A stretch of DNA of 64,000 bases from the NCBI RefSeq assembly GCF_000226095.1, contig NC_016475.1:3534001-3598000 (forward strand), in the 5' to 3' direction. Of this stretch, positions 48,046 through 60,500 are shown piece by piece. This stretch comes from Thermothelomyces thermophilus ATCC 42464. Lineage: Eukaryota; Ascomycota; Sordariomycetes; Sordariales; Chaetomiaceae. The position numbers and the translations under genes were made by a program. The stretch's first letter is position 1, and the number at the start of each line of letters is the position of its first letter. The notes under the pieces were generated by a model. It was not told the origin of the DNA, ran no database searches, and worked only from the letters and a program-made list of their open reading frames with translations.

Positions 48046-49908
48046 ATGTTGGATCAGCTCTCGGTTCTATCAACCTGTGAGAGGCAGCGTATCGCCGGGG
48101 ACCAAGGGGATGAGACTTTTCTTGGTGGACAAGACGAGCAGCAGAGCGGATGCCCAGAAGAGAGTGACGACGTGCCCGACGTTCCCAAGTCCTGGATTCT
48201 CCCGCCTTCCGCCGATGTTGGCAACAAGCGGTTTCACGATGCCCTGGAGACCAAACCCCCGTCAGGGGGTGAGGGTCCAACAGCCGAGTCACATCCTCCC
48301 GACAGCCTGGACCCGACTGCTACGCGGCAGCATGGCGAACATACACCGAAAACCTTACCAGATGAGAAGCCAGACAATAGACGAGAAGAAGCTGGTTTTG
48401 GAGGTGAGTCCCAAGACGGCGGTCTAGATGATGTTGATGATTACCTGGACGCAGAACAGCAGAGCCAGGACCACTCAGGCCTGCGGTCTCCTTACGGACA
48501 CCCGCCGTCCACTCTAGACAAGGAACTTGCGTTGTCCGGCGAATTGTCGGACGACAGCTCTTCTTATTATTCTGGCGCTACATCACTGGATGTCTCGCAC
48601 GTTCCTGAGGACGATCTCTCCCGTTGGACCTCTTCAAGCGAGGAGAAGAACTCCAGCGAGGTGCCGGCCGGCCAGTCCTCAACGCAGCCTCAAAAATGCC
48701 TAGGCGAGTCAGCAGGTGATAGCAAACGGTGTCGGAAACCTGAGAAGCCGTCTCATGCTGGCTCATCTGACCCGGTTAGAATCGATGGGCGAGTGGACGG
48801 CGGAGACGAGGAAAAAGACAACGAGGATGACCAGGCGCTTGAGCCATCAGCCGCCGCTTTACCTTACACTCCCAAGGAGACCGGGAAGCAAGGGGGGGAT
48901 CCTGGGAGAAAATCCGGAGAGGTACCCTCCCCGGACACAGGGAGCCCATCGCGCGCGCGCTCGCCGGCTATCGGACGACCAGCCCTCTCGGTTTCCCCTC
49001 CCACGGCAACGTGCGGAGCCGAAGACCGCCCACCTCCTCTGTTTCTGATCCTGAGCGACGAAGACGCCCGCTTCGCCCCTTTTTCCGGAGAGGGTGCCCC
49101 CCGGCCCGGCGAGTCCAGGACGGATGTCATGGTGCGGGACCAGATCGCTCGGTGCGAGGCGATCCGCGGGCAGCCCTTGAACGACGAGGAGAAAGAGGTC
49201 ATCCGTTCTTACTACAGGGAGATGAACCAGCGGCGCGCACCCCGGGAGACCAGCGAGCCGACAAAAGTCCACTCGGTCGCCGAACTGGCCAAGCTCGAGG
49301 ACCTTGCAGGACCGCCAGGATCCAACTCGGAGGCTGATGGCAGCAGCAATCGCGGGATTCACGGAGGGTCGTCTCCGGCCTCCGATGGGGGGGTACCCGG
49401 GGTTACCAACGATGACTATGACGACGACAGCAACACAGTCCAGCCTTCCAAGCTCCTAAACATGATCCGGGATCTCGAGGCCCGCTTCAAGGACGCCGCG
49501 GGTCAGCTCATGCGGGAGAAACAGGAGACGGAGAAAAGGCTTGAGAAGTTAGAGAAGGAGCTCCAAGATGTCAGGGCCGTCCTCAACGAGCCTGCTGTCG
49601 GTGGGAGTGGTTCCGACTCGGGTGCGGCGGGATACACGCATGCGTGGGGCGGACAGGCCCTGCAGGCAAACGGCCTCAGCTTCACCCCTACCCTCGTTGT
49701 GGCCGCCATGGTGGCGCTGGTCTGGCTCGTGACCGAGGCTATGCTGCATAGCAAGCGGCTGTCGGACGGGTACGGCCCGTTCATCAACGGAGGCTACAAT
49801 GGGTTGGCCAGTGTGGTCGTTTTTGGCACGTGGACCCAGTTCATCCTCTTCATCATTGTCTCTACGTACTTGGGAGTTGTTTCGGTTCTGGGGACACTGA
49901 GAAGGTGA
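48046..49908 (+). CDS. Uncharacterised acidic protein with coiled coil and two C-terminal membrane segments
   Basis: I do not recognise this 620-residue product. The first ~340 residues are acidic, Ser/Asp/Glu/Pro-rich and probably disordered. A helical, conserved-looking block follows (~365-430, including RDQIARCEAIRGQPLNDEEK and SYYREMNQRR). Then a Lys/Glu coiled coil (~475-520, REKQETEKRLEKLEKELQDV) and two hydrophobic segments near the C-terminus (TLVVAAMVALVWLVTEAML; WTQFILFIIVSTYLGVVSVL). This suggests a mostly cytosolic protein anchored by a C-terminal hairpin. The terminal codons read AGA AGG TGA, and GTGAGC there could be a donor: a 107-nt intron (49905..50011, GCTGAC branch, CCAG acceptor) would replace the end with RNWPLH and a stop at 50030. 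Confidence 0.75.
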   Translation: MLDQLSVLSTCERQRIAGDQGDETFLGGQDEQQSGCPEESDDVPDVPKSWILPPSADVGNKRFHDALETKPPSGGEGPTAESHPPDSLDPTATRQHGEHTPKTLPDEKPDNRREEAGFGGESQDGGLDDVDDYLDAEQQSQDHSGLRSPYGHPPSTLDKELALSGELSDDSSSYYSGATSLDVSHVPEDDLSRWTSSSEEKNSSEVPAGQSSTQPQKCLGESAGDSKRCRKPEKPSHAGSSDPVRIDGRVDGGDEEKDNEDDQALEPSAAALPYTPKETGKQGGDPGRKSGEVPSPDTGSPSRARSPAIGRPALSVSPPTATCGAEDRPPPLFLILSDEDARFAPFSGEGAPRPGESRTDVMVRDQIARCEAIRGQPLNDEEKEVIRSYYREMNQRRAPRETSEPTKVHSVAELAKLEDLAGPPGSNSEADGSSNRGIHGGSSPASDGGVPGVTNDDYDDDSNTVQPSKLLNMIRDLEARFKDAAGQLMREKQETEKRLEKLEKELQDVRAVLNEPAVGGSGSDSGAAGYTHAWGGQALQANGLSFTPTLVVAAMVALVWLVTEAMLHSKRLSDGYGPFINGGYNGLASVVVFGTWTQFILFIIVSTYLGVVSVLGTLRR

Positions 49909-52278
49909 GCTGGTCTCGCTCGTCATCTGGCCGGGCAGGAGGCGGGTAACGAGAGGAGGCGCAAGGGTGTGAGTGCAGCGTCAAATGCTGACGTTTTGTA
50001 TCGTTGGCCAGAAATTGGCCTCTTCATTAGCTACAGCAAGACGGGTGCATTGGTCTAGAGGGCGATTCGATGTTAGTTCTTTTGGCGATATAAAGCCATA
50101 GTGACGTGTCGAAAGGGATCCGCTCTATGCACTGGTAATAACAATGATTGTGTAAACAAACCCTGGTCCTGAGTAAGCAGGCACTTTAATCACCTTGCTG
50201 CAGAACAACGGTCGTCTAAACCTGCTTCGACTGACGCCGGTGGTTCTTCTGCAGCCGCCCACCTAGTTATTCCGCGTCCCTGATCCACGCCTCGGAGAAT
50301 AAGTGACGTGCACGACCTGTATGAGGCAGGTATCTAGACACCTGAGAAGAGGGGTGCCCGCCGCGAGCTTGCCCCCCACCTTAAGAGTATCTTCGGTCTC
50401 GATGAGCCAGTGGACGCGGCAAGGTCCCACAATGTTCCAAGAGGGAACAGATATCATTCATGGCGCAGATTCTGTGATGGTTTGAAAGCACATGCACCTG
50501 CCCTGAGGCGAGAGAAGAGAAAAGAGAGCGCAGAGAGGGAGATAAAGCTCTAAGTCTAGCATAACGATGCGTGTGGATCTTATTCGCCGTTTCTCGATCC
50601 CGTCCTTCCTGCTCTGGAAATAACCCCTCCCGTTCGACAAGGGGCTCCGGATGTACCGTGGTATTCTCACCTTTAAAGCATCGAATGAATGCTCGCACTT
50701 GTTGCGAATGCCCGGACAGAAGCGACAAACGAGCATGGAGAAGTAGGTCCGAAAAGACGGCGGTGGACCCCGCGTCGTGCAAGGCATATCTGACGACAAC
50801 TTTTGGGGGTTCGGGTGCTGTCGTAATCTTCTTTCCACCGTCGGAACAGCACCAAGTCTTTGGCGTGGCGGCTCTTTGAGGTTGCGACCGACAATAGGAG
50901 ATGCGGGAAGCATTTGTGACCTACTAGTAGTTAAGCGCGATAGGGCTCGTCCATCGCGCTGGCGGGTTGCGACGCTACCACACCTTGTGCGGCAATTATT
51001 AGGGCCGACCTCGTGTAGCTCGGCGGAGTTGCGGGCGGGCAAGCAAGCAATCGGACCGCCATTCGATGGGATGGATGGTCGATCTCCTGGCGGGCCTTGT
51101 GGTTGTGATCGAGATAAGCCCGGACGTGCAGCCGCACTTCGGCTTCCTCTTCTGGCCCAATTCAGCGATCCCTACAGGGCGAAATGCTAGCTGGCGGGGG
51201 TGGGAAGCAGAAGCTCGCGGCGCGGCGCTGCGGTAGCTGCCCCTGGGCCGAAGAACGACCGTTGTCGCCGGAGTGCCGCTGGAAGAGAGGTTGCGGTGGC
51301 GGTGGGGCACAGCGCTGGACGGCGGGGTGAGCGCAGGTAAAGAGAGGGATTGGCCGACCGGAAAACGCTCCGGAACTTTATTCAAAGCAGGCACTACTAA
51401 CAAGTGTTAGGCAAGCACACTACTCAAACTACCTACTCTGTACACACCAGCCCTTTGGGGAGTTCCTAGAGAACCTTCTTGCTCTGGGAATTTCGCCGGT
51501 GACGCAAATTCGGCCCCTTTTGACGATGCAGCTCCGGCGCGTCCTCACAGTCCCAAGGTTCCAATTACCGCTGCTGAGGGGATAAGTACCGAAGGAGGAC
51601 AGAGAGGCATCGCGTTGATCACCTAGGAAGAGAGGTAGAACAAGAGCCGACGGAAGCTCCTAGTTTCTAGCAGTGCTAATCTTGGTGCGTGTTTAGGATG
51701 CCGCGACGTGTCTGTTGAAGGAGGTCCTTCGATCGAGGATCACTGTCAGAACCCCCCCCATGCAAGAAAGGTTTCGGCTCAACCCCTGCGATGTTTCCCT
51801 TTTTGGGAAGGCGAGGCCGGGGCTCCATGTTGGCAACGGAGCTTAAACTGACGGCAGGTGCATTAACTAGCTGTTCACTTTTTGCAACCCTGCAACCGCC
51901 ACCTGCTTGATTCCATTCTCTCCGTCTTTTGGGCCGCCAACACCCTTTTGTATGTACATGTACCTCGTTCTCTACTTTTGGCGCCTCACCTGCTATTGCA
52001 GCAAAAAAAGACTAATTGATTCACCCCTCTAGGGGTACCATCAATCCCTGGATGACACGGAAACGGCTGCTTTTGGCCGAAGAGTACGAAAACCATTGTC
52101 GAGATGCCGCCTCATTCGGCAGTGTTTTTTTTGGTCTGTGAGGGCACGTCTTGTGCACTCTCATGACGTCCGCAAACCTGGTCTCCCTGCGGAAGAAGTC
52201 CTCGTCTAAAAAGCTTGGCCGCTGCTGGAAAAAGGAAGTCGAAAATCAACTTGCGAGGATTGGCCTATTCCCTGTAGT

Positions 52279-52300
52279 TATATATATATATATATATATA
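52279..52300. repeat. (TA)11 microsatellite
   Basis: Eleven perfect TA units followed by CACGG. It lies 28 nt upstream of a TACTCCGTA motif. Confidence 0.9.
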
Positions 52301-53836
52301 CACGGTACATCGTCCGTACATACAACCTACTCCGTACAGTCATCACTGTCATTTCCACGCTAGCCCTGGCTTCCTAGTGTACTCGTCAAGGATGCTATAA
52401 CACGCCCGATTATCATCCCCCTGCCTTCCCACACACCCCAGCTGCCTGCCCGATTTCGAAACTGCCGCGCCAGATGGTTATGCCGACTTATGATCTTCGC
52501 GCTTCATCAACTGCGATTGCTTGCAAGTTTGGTTCAACCTGTCGGTTGCGAGCTTGCTGCGATCTAGCTGGCACACGTTTCTCACAATTAGAAGCCTTCA
52601 GCAGATGTGTAACGGCATACATGCTCGCATGGCTCATGGACGTGCGCATACCTACCTTGTGTATGTACATGTACGTACATGTTCACGCACGTCTGCATGT
52701 GCATATAAGGTAAACACGCACATGTCCGAGTACTAATACCACGGCCGTGGTCGATCACCGGATGGATACCCTCGGTGCATCGGTTGCCGCAAGCCGCGCG
52801 GTGCTGCCCGATGCCTCTCGTTGCGGTCTCATCGGCCTCGGTTGAATTCAACATTGGCGTTCCCCTACACAGGTGTAGCTGATCTCGCGGGCTCCCTCAG
52901 GCCCGGCGGTCTGGAAGCCTGTGCGCTATTATCTATGCCACGAAGTTGCGGGTGCGATGCAGATGGCGCCCAGCTGCAGCGTGTCCTCCTGAATGTGATG
53001 TCCCCCGGATATACACCTCTGTTCGGAAGCTGGACAAGGCTGCTTGTCAGGTAAGCACGACGCGTTGGTGTCTCCTCGTCATTTGGGACATATTGCGTGC
53101 GTTTGTGGGGTAGAAACAAGGTGACAGTGGGAGTGGACTCTTGGATCTTGGTTCTCGAATGCGCTGTGCCATCCAACGGTCAGATGCTGTTCTTGGCTTG
53201 TTCCTGTATTATCCTACCTTTAGCCGAATTACAGATGCGACTGTCCTGCTAGCCACCCCGGACGTCGAGTACCACGGGGCCCGCAGTGGCTAGCCCCCCA
53301 AACGGCCTTGTCCTATCCGGCCAGGCATCGTCTTGGGTGCTTTGTCAAGCTGACCAAATCCCAGACCGGAAGTCGACGCTGTTAAAGAGATCCCCAAAAT
53401 GGTCATCGCTGGGACGGAACCCGCGACGGACCCCCGTCGATCCGCACATGGCAGCCCCCGAGACCCTGCGGAAAATGCCGTGTACGTGGGTGAGATGTAT
53501 AGGTGTATATGGGAATACGGAGTACTCGTGCGTGCTCCGTACCATGTCATCGTGACCAGCATTGCTTGCCAACATGTACTGGTACCGCCGCTGGCGCTCC
53601 GGCTCGAAGCTTTGTTAGCGGAGAGGCCTTCAGGCTTGCCTCGCTTTGGCATGCTAGAACTTGCCATCTCGTTTCGTTGCCTCCGTAGTTACGGTTCACT
53701 CGCAAGTGCCGTAGACCGCCAGTGGCCCTTGACACCGGACTCCTCCATGTGACGCTGGCTCAATCAACGATTCATTCTAGGAGCCATACTTGCCTTGTTA
53801 CAGCTCTCTTGTCCACTCAGTCGTTCTATTCTCAAA

Positions 53837-53848
53837 CCCCCCCCCCCC
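53837..53848. repeat. Homopolymer run of 12 C
   Basis: A 12-nt C run in the pyrimidine-rich leader upstream of the ferric reductase. A second C-rich patch lies near 54127-54133. Confidence 0.8.
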
Positions 53849-54215
53849 GGTTCTCCCTTCCCCCTTCCCACCACCCTTCTTTTTCATAGACCGTCCTGTT
53901 GCACGGACAGGGCAAGGAGCAGGTCGTGGTCGACGATGGCGCTGGGGTACATAGAGGCTACTTATGTACACCTGGGCCCTCGAGGAAAGGTGCCACTACC
54001 CCGTGGATGATCTAGACCGCCGTCCCATCCTCACTCAGCTCTGGAGGTTCTCTGGCTCTCTCATAAGGGACTGGCTCTTCGTAAGACGACGTCTGGGATC
54101 TTACTACCAGAGTCTCCCCAACCAAACCCCCCCCCTCCTTTTTCCTCCTCCTCCCTCCTCCACGGAAGGCGCCCATTACCTAGGTACCTTCTTCCCTTTC
54201 ACCAATTCCCGCAAC

Positions 54216-56350
54216 ATGTCCTGGTCGTCCGGTAAGCCTTCGAGGGAAGGTGGCCACGATGGAGGCACAATTCAGGCTCACACGGGGGGCCACGGGCCCG
54301 AGAATCCCGCCTTGATGGCCTACTTTGCCCAGAGACAAGTGCTTTCTGAGAGGCTAATGAGGTACTATGCCGCTGCCATCTGTGGTCTGGTCGCCATCTT
54401 CGTTGTCTTCCACTGGGCGCATTGGGCCTGCGTCAAGATCGAACGTGCAAAGCGACCTACCGGACTGCTGGGCCGCCCGTTCGTCACGAGTACGAGGTAT
54501 GGGCACGACTTCCCTCCCTTCCTTCTCTCGAAAGGGGGTTACTGACCTGCTGCGCCCAGGCTAGCAAGGAACTTGCTGGTACGGAAAGTTCCCGGGTTCA
54601 AGTCCGCCGGACATGCCATGGTCACCGTGGCCTATGTCGCCATCAACGCTTCTATCGCATTCACCAATGTGGACTTTGGCTCGATGGGAGGCTTGGCCCA
54701 CAGATTTGGGTGGTATGTCTGACCGACTCCACGCCGCTTCTTCGTCTGTATTGTTCGTGAGCAGCCGCTGATAGAGCGATCCGCCGTAGGCTGACGCTCG
54801 TGAACCTCGCCGTGGTCATATTCTTGGCGCTCAAGAACACCCCCCTAGCGTTCTTAACAGCCTACTCGTACGAGCGGCTCAACTGCCTCCATCAGATTGC
54901 CGGTTGCACGATGTTCATCTTGATGGTCCTCCACGCGTCCCTGTACACGGCCTTCTTTGCCAGCGAGAAGCGGTTAGTCGCCATTTACTCCCAAAGCTCA
55001 GGGATCGGGGGGATCGTGGCCGGCTTTGGCTTTTTGAGCGTCGTTTCGTCCGCTTTGGTTCTCAGGCGAATCTGGTACGAGCTGTTTTACGTCACGCACA
55101 TAACATCTTGGGTCCTGGCCATTGTCGCTCTCGGTGTCCACCGGCCCGAAATTGCCAACAAGACGCTTGTCGTCGTCCTCATCGCCGCCTCCATGTGGTT
55201 CGTCGACCGCGTCATCAGGGCATGCAGAGTCCTGTATTACAGCACCAACAACGAGGCGAGATTGTACCCCCTCCCCGATGGAAGTACCAAGGTTGTTTTC
55301 AAGAAGGTGCCCTCGAGAACACGACCGGGAAAGCACTGCTTCATCTGGATCCCCGCCATCCGCAAGTTCGAGACCCACCCATTCACGATCCATGGGAGCT
55401 CGCCCGTCGAGTTTACCGTCAAGGCCCGCTACGGATTCACGAGCGACCTCCACAAGTATGCGGCGGCTCACCCGGGCGAGGCCGTGACGGCTTCGATCGA
55501 CGGACCATATGGCACGTTCCCCGACCCAATGGAGTTTGACAAGATTGTGCTCATTGCTGGGGGCGGAGGTGCTACCTTTACCTTCGGCATTGCCGTCAAC
55601 GTCCTCGAGAGAATGCATGAAGACTCGCCCAAGGACATTGTCTTCATCTGGTCGGTCAGGAAACACGGTGAGTGGATGATGTGCTGCAGGCGTGATAGCC
55701 TTCCTTTTACCATCTAGATATCCTGAGGCTTGCTAGGAAACTGACGGCGTGATCGATTGGCAGAAAACCTCTCCTGGTTCAGGGAGCAGCTCGAATTGCT
55801 GCGAACCCATGTGCACTCGCCCAAAGTCAGCGTCTCTCTTTACGTCACGCGAGCGCCATCATCCACGTCCGACCTCCCCAGCGGAAGCGAAAGCGAGAGC
55901 ACCGAACAGAGCGGCCGGTCCAACACTTCTTCCAAGGATACCGAGTCGCCGCCCTTGTCACCGGCTGGTTCAGACCCCGAGAAGGACGCTCATCGGACCG
56001 CTGCACCAGCCGCTCGCCGGCCGTCCTCCGGGGCACACGGCGACTCCGAGAGGGAAAAGGAGGGTGCCATAGAGACTCCGGCCGAGCACACCGGCCTGGC
56101 GGAGAAAGGGTCTCTCAAGGCCGCGGCCGCCGTAGCTCACACGTTCTTCGAACATCCAGTCAAGCTAGGGCGGCCAGATGCGGCCTCGGTCATCCGGGAC
56201 GCAGTCAAGACCACACCGCGGGACCAGCGTGTCCTGGTTGCGGCATGTGGTCCGGACGGTTTGATGCGTGTGGTTCGGGATACAACGGCAAGATTGATCG
56301 TTGGCGATGGTCCGGCCGTGGAGCTGCACTGCGAAGAGTTCGGCTGGTAA
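54216..56350 (+). CDS. Ferric reductase transmembrane protein (FRE family)
   Basis: Four exons, 54216..54496, 54560..54712, 54790..55667 and 55764..56350, give 632 residues; introns are 63, 77 and 96 nt. Haem-ligand pairs are His179/His193 (HQIAGCTMFILMVLH) and His248/His262 (HITSWVLAIVALGVH), each 14 residues apart as expected. The FAD site is HPFTIHG (~341-347), followed by DGPYGTFPDP, the NADPH-binding AGGGGATFTFGI, and CGPDGL near the C-terminus (~600). The protein moves electrons from cytosolic NADPH across the membrane to reduce extracellular Fe(III) or Cu(II). The NAD lobe is interrupted by a Ser/Glu/Pro-rich insert (~470-555), common in long fungal FRE proteins. The start context is AACATGT. 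NOX enzymes are excluded by the FRE-like haem and FAD blocks. Confidence 0.94.
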
Positions 56351-57573
56351 AGGATGCGGAGAAGGTACGGAACACAGTACCGTATACTGCGTTAGATGGG
56401 CTCGATCTTTACGATCGGTCATTCTTGCCAATCTCTCCCTGCGTTACGTCCGGTTCAACAGGCGTTCAAGTTGGGTTGTGGTTCCGCTCCCTTCGGTTAT
56501 GGTTCATTTGTTGGCGGGTTGAGAATGACAAAGGGGGGAGGGTGTGTCCATGTATATATCCTGCCCGGGGGATACGTATTTCCAATTCAACCATTCCTGC
56601 GTCTGGTGAGGTCAACTGGCAAAACAATTCTGACCAAGCTCTTGGCTATTCGAATCGATGCCCTAGGCTGTCGCCCTCCTCCCCCTCTGGGTTCCTCCAT
56701 CCTGCTAAATGAGCAGGGATATCTGGCTCGTTTGTCTGGCCAGCCCGGTTACCTTCACCATCTTTCAGGTACTAGCTCGCATACAGCGCTACACAGCGTA
56801 AGCACCCGGTCGGTGTAGTTGAGACGGTAAGACGGATCGACTTGTTAGTCCATCGACTATCTTGCTCATGTTCAGTTTGTTGAAGCCAACGAAACCAAAG
56901 GGAGTCAGCAAGGAAAGAATGTGTCTCGTCCCGACATCCGGCAATTTGGTAATCGAAGTCTAGCACATCATTCTTTTGATTTCCTCGCCGGTTCCGATCA
57001 CGACCAGACTGGGACGTTGGGATAAAAAATGGAACTCGGAAGCGGCCGACCCTCCGAGCGGCTGACGAATGGCGGGGCAGTCGAGGAGCTGCAAGCTGCT
57101 CTGTTTCTCGGCATGCGCAATCACCCTCTTAGTGTGGCGCTAATGCGAGGCACCCTCACCACAGGTGCCCGCGCAGTTCATCAACAAGACTGGAGAAACC
57201 AGCCTCTCTCTGATTTGCGTGGATGCTGACCCATCTTAAGCCTTCTTATCACCGCAGCTCCAAGAATCCAGCTTGTACACTACATACTTTGTGCACTGAT
57301 CCGCATCTGCCGCGGTTTCGAACTCTTGCTCCCAATCTCTATCTCTTGCTGACTCTCGCGGAAACTATTTTTCGTTGGTCCTCATTGACTGACGTCAGCG
57401 AACTGTGACAGCAAAGTGATTGTGTGGTGCGCCCCGCTAGTTTTTTGCTCAGCCATCTAAGAAGGGCCCTGAGCTCCGCCTAAGACACCAAGCTTCCGAC
57501 CAAGGCAGACGACGCTGTTGTCGCATCGCAAAAGCAACCCATAGCAAGAGAAGAACCTAGTTACCGCTAACCA
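56351..57573. other. Intergenic spacer
   Basis: About 1.2 kb between two plus-strand genes. No supported gene, RNA or repeat is seen. Confidence 0.4.
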
Positions 57574-60500
57574 TGCGTAGTTACACTTTCAAGTGGTCAG
57601 TCACACCCCTTTGTCAAGGAAATTTAATGCCTGAGGGCAGGCCAAGCAAGAGCTTGCAACGCTAGCTTTTAGCTCGCCCGAGATGGTCGTCAGCTTCCCT
57701 GGATCGCGCGCTCCCGTTACAGGTTGATCGCCACTGACGGATTGATCGCACATCGTACTGGGACGGTAAGTTGCTAACGCCATTGACTTTGTAGGCCACA
57801 CGACGCCGAAGAGGTGTACGTTACCGGCACCTTCGACGATTGGACCAAGAGCGAGCGCCTCGAACGTGTCGGACAGGTGTTCCAGAAGACGGTGACATTC
57901 CCCGACTCTGTCGACAAAGTGCTTTACAAGGTCCGTGATCTATCCCCTTTCGTTTCGTTCCGTGTCGTTCCGAGCAATTGGCCTGGTGTTATCGACGCGT
58001 GCTAGTTCCCAATTGTGCACTTGAGGGGAGAGAACTCGTTTGAGCGGAAAGGGATGGATGTGCAGCCAGAGCAACGCGGCCAGAGAGAGCTGGTGAGGGG
58101 TAGCAGTGCTGAAGCGGCGGTGAGCTCGGTGAGGATGGAGCAGGACCTGCCCGCCGATGCCAGCATACCCCACAAACACCAGCAAGCCGCCAAGACGCGA
58201 CGTCTGCGCGACATCGCGGCGCTTGCTGGCAATGCGCCTTCCCCAGCCGTCAGTTCTAGTTGATGGGCTTCTTCCTTCTCTCTCTTTCCTCCGAAGCTGT
58301 TCTCGTCGCACATTTCCCTGATTGCCTCTGCTCTCCCTGCCTGGGGGCTGTGATGACGCAACCTTGTGCCCCTCCAACTCTCGGCGGGCGGGCGCGGCAA
58401 GCAAGAACGAACGATGACGGGCAGCCGATCCCAAACCCACACTAGCGGCAACTGTGGGACCCCTCGGTGCGAAAAAGCAGTCACCTGCCCGTGACCAAGG
58501 AGACGCGACAGGGGAGTCGGCGCCTTTGCTCTAATCTCGTCGACATCGATTACCCCCTCTTTTCTGCGCCCGGGCCTCGGATCGGCCTGGGAGCCCCGCT
58601 GCTTGCACCTTAGCATTGGCAATTGAATGTTTTGAACTCGAGTCATTTCTGTCTTCCAATTGCTGACACATCACCGAATTGACAGTTTGTTGTCGACGGC
58701 AGCTGGACCACCGATCACACTGCGCCTCAAGAGAAAGACCAAGAGGGAAACGACAACAACGTCCTGTTAGCCGAACAGATGGATAAACTAGAAGAAGCTT
58801 CTCAGGCTGCGGCCATCAACAACCTTGTTCCCGAGTTTACAACAGCTCAGTTGGCCGGCACAGTTCCCCTGGAAACCAACAAGGAGGGGGAGAAACAGAA
58901 AGACGAAAAGGATGAGGGGCAGGTTGCCACCTCGGGCGCTGCTATCCTCAGCTCCGCCGCCCCTGAATCTACCACCGCGCAGTTGGCTGCCGAGGTGCCA
59001 CGAGAGGAGAAGAAGGAGAAAGACATTCCTCCCGGCGGCTTCCCCGAGACTCCTGCGACCGAGCTTGAGAAGGAGGTGAAGGTCGAACCCCTCCCTGCTG
59101 CCGAGGGCGCCATCAATCCCATCAAGCTCGAGCCTGGCGAGGAGGTCCCGAAGGACATCACGGCCGGCGCCGCTGTCGACAGCCACGTCACCCTCGACAA
59201 GGATTCGTACGAAAAGAGTGACCGCATTCCGGGCATTGAAACCACGCTTCCGTCTGTTTCTGGCAACATAATCCCTGAGTCGAGCTTGCCAGTCGCCGCC
59301 CCCGACGTTGCTACAATTAGTACGGTCACACCTGAGTCAACCACCGCCAAATTGGCTGGCGATGTTCCCTTGGAGCCCAAGGTGCCCGAAGTTGTGAAGA
59401 AGAGCCAGGAGGAGGCCAAGGTCGAGCCCGAAGCCAGTGCCAACAGCGAGGAGGTGAAGGAGAAGGCAGCCGTTGAGGAAGAGCTCCTGAACAAGGTTGC
59501 CGAGGCTCCCTCTACCTCCGAGGGCACTGCCGGAAAGGGCACCGAGAAGGCCGAGACCGACAAAACGGCGCCTGAGAACGTGGTCGCTGCTGCTACCACG
59601 GCTAGCGAGGTGGCATTGGGTGCTGCGATCACGGCTGCCGGGGCGGCGATACCCCTTGCATCCGATGCTGCGGCCAAGGCGAGCGATGTTGCTGCTGATG
59701 TTGCCTCCAAGGCCGCAGCTGCTCCGGGGGCGGCCCAAGCCCAGGAGGAGGAGAAACAGAAGACTGCTATTGACAGTGTCTCTCCCGAAGTCCCGACTGA
59801 GGTCAAGGAATCCCTCAGGGAGGCAGGTGAGAGTCCCGAGGCCGCTGTTAACACCGCCGCCGTGGTTGAGAAGAAGGAGTACGAGGCCGAGCTCCTGGAG
59901 AAGGTGGAGCCGGCAAAGGCTGTTGACGAGTCGTCCACCAAGGTCGCCGAGGGAGAGGATGTCGCCAGTACCGAGGGGGCCAAGGCTATTATTGCGCAGG
60001 CGGAGGCAGAGGAGTCCCTTCCAAAGCCCATAGAGGAGCCCGCATCTGCCGAGGCCCCTCAAGCTGAAACAGAACCAAAGCCGGCCGAGGAGGCAACTGC
60101 TCTCGCAGTAGAGCCACCCCAACCTACCGAGGCGGTCAAGACTGTTGATGAGGCCAAGTCCACGGAGACACCAAAGCCCGCCGAGGAGGAGAAGCCTAGC
60201 GACATCAAGCTCGCCGAGGGCATCGCGCCTGCGGTGACTGCCACGGCCGTGGAGCCGCCGAAACCAGCCGAGGCCGTCAAGGCAGTCGACGTGGCCGAGC
60301 CCGCAGAGGCAACGAAGGCTGCCGACGAGCCCAAGGCTGCCGAACCGGCCGTGACGACTGAGCCTGCCAAGACTGCTGATGAGCCGAAGCCCGTTGAAAC
60401 TCCGGCGGCTACAGAAGGGCCTGCGGCTGTCGAGGCGGCAGAGCCCGCGGCAGAGCACGCTGCCGCGACGGAGCCGGCTGCACCAACGACTGAGGCGGCC

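Larger units (their letters stand above)
49909..54215. other. 4.3 kb gene-free region, largest in the window
   Basis: I find no reliable coding sequence. Open frames up to 194 codons (50458-51042, minus) have no domain. The region has a (TA)11 run, a 12-C run, TGTACATG-like stretches at ~51950 and ~52660, and two exact copies of the 9-mer TACGGAGTA/TACTCCGTA (52328-52336, 53516-53524). The right end holds the leader of the ferric reductase, with a TACCTAGGTA palindrome at 54177-54186. Confidence 0.45.

Noticed and set aside
50040-50110. TGGTCTAGAGGG followed by GATTCGATG, resembling parts of a tRNA
   Set aside because: The spacing is wrong, no second arm or acceptor stem pairs, and no anticodon loop can be drawn.
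50458-51042. 194-codon minus-strand frame in the large spacer
   Set aside because: Composition is like random GC-rich DNA, with other overlapping frames of similar length; no motif is seen.
58350-58450. Possible box C/D snoRNA in the long CBM48 intron
   Set aside because: A GTGATGA box C is present, but no CTGA box D lies within ~100 nt and there is no terminal stem.
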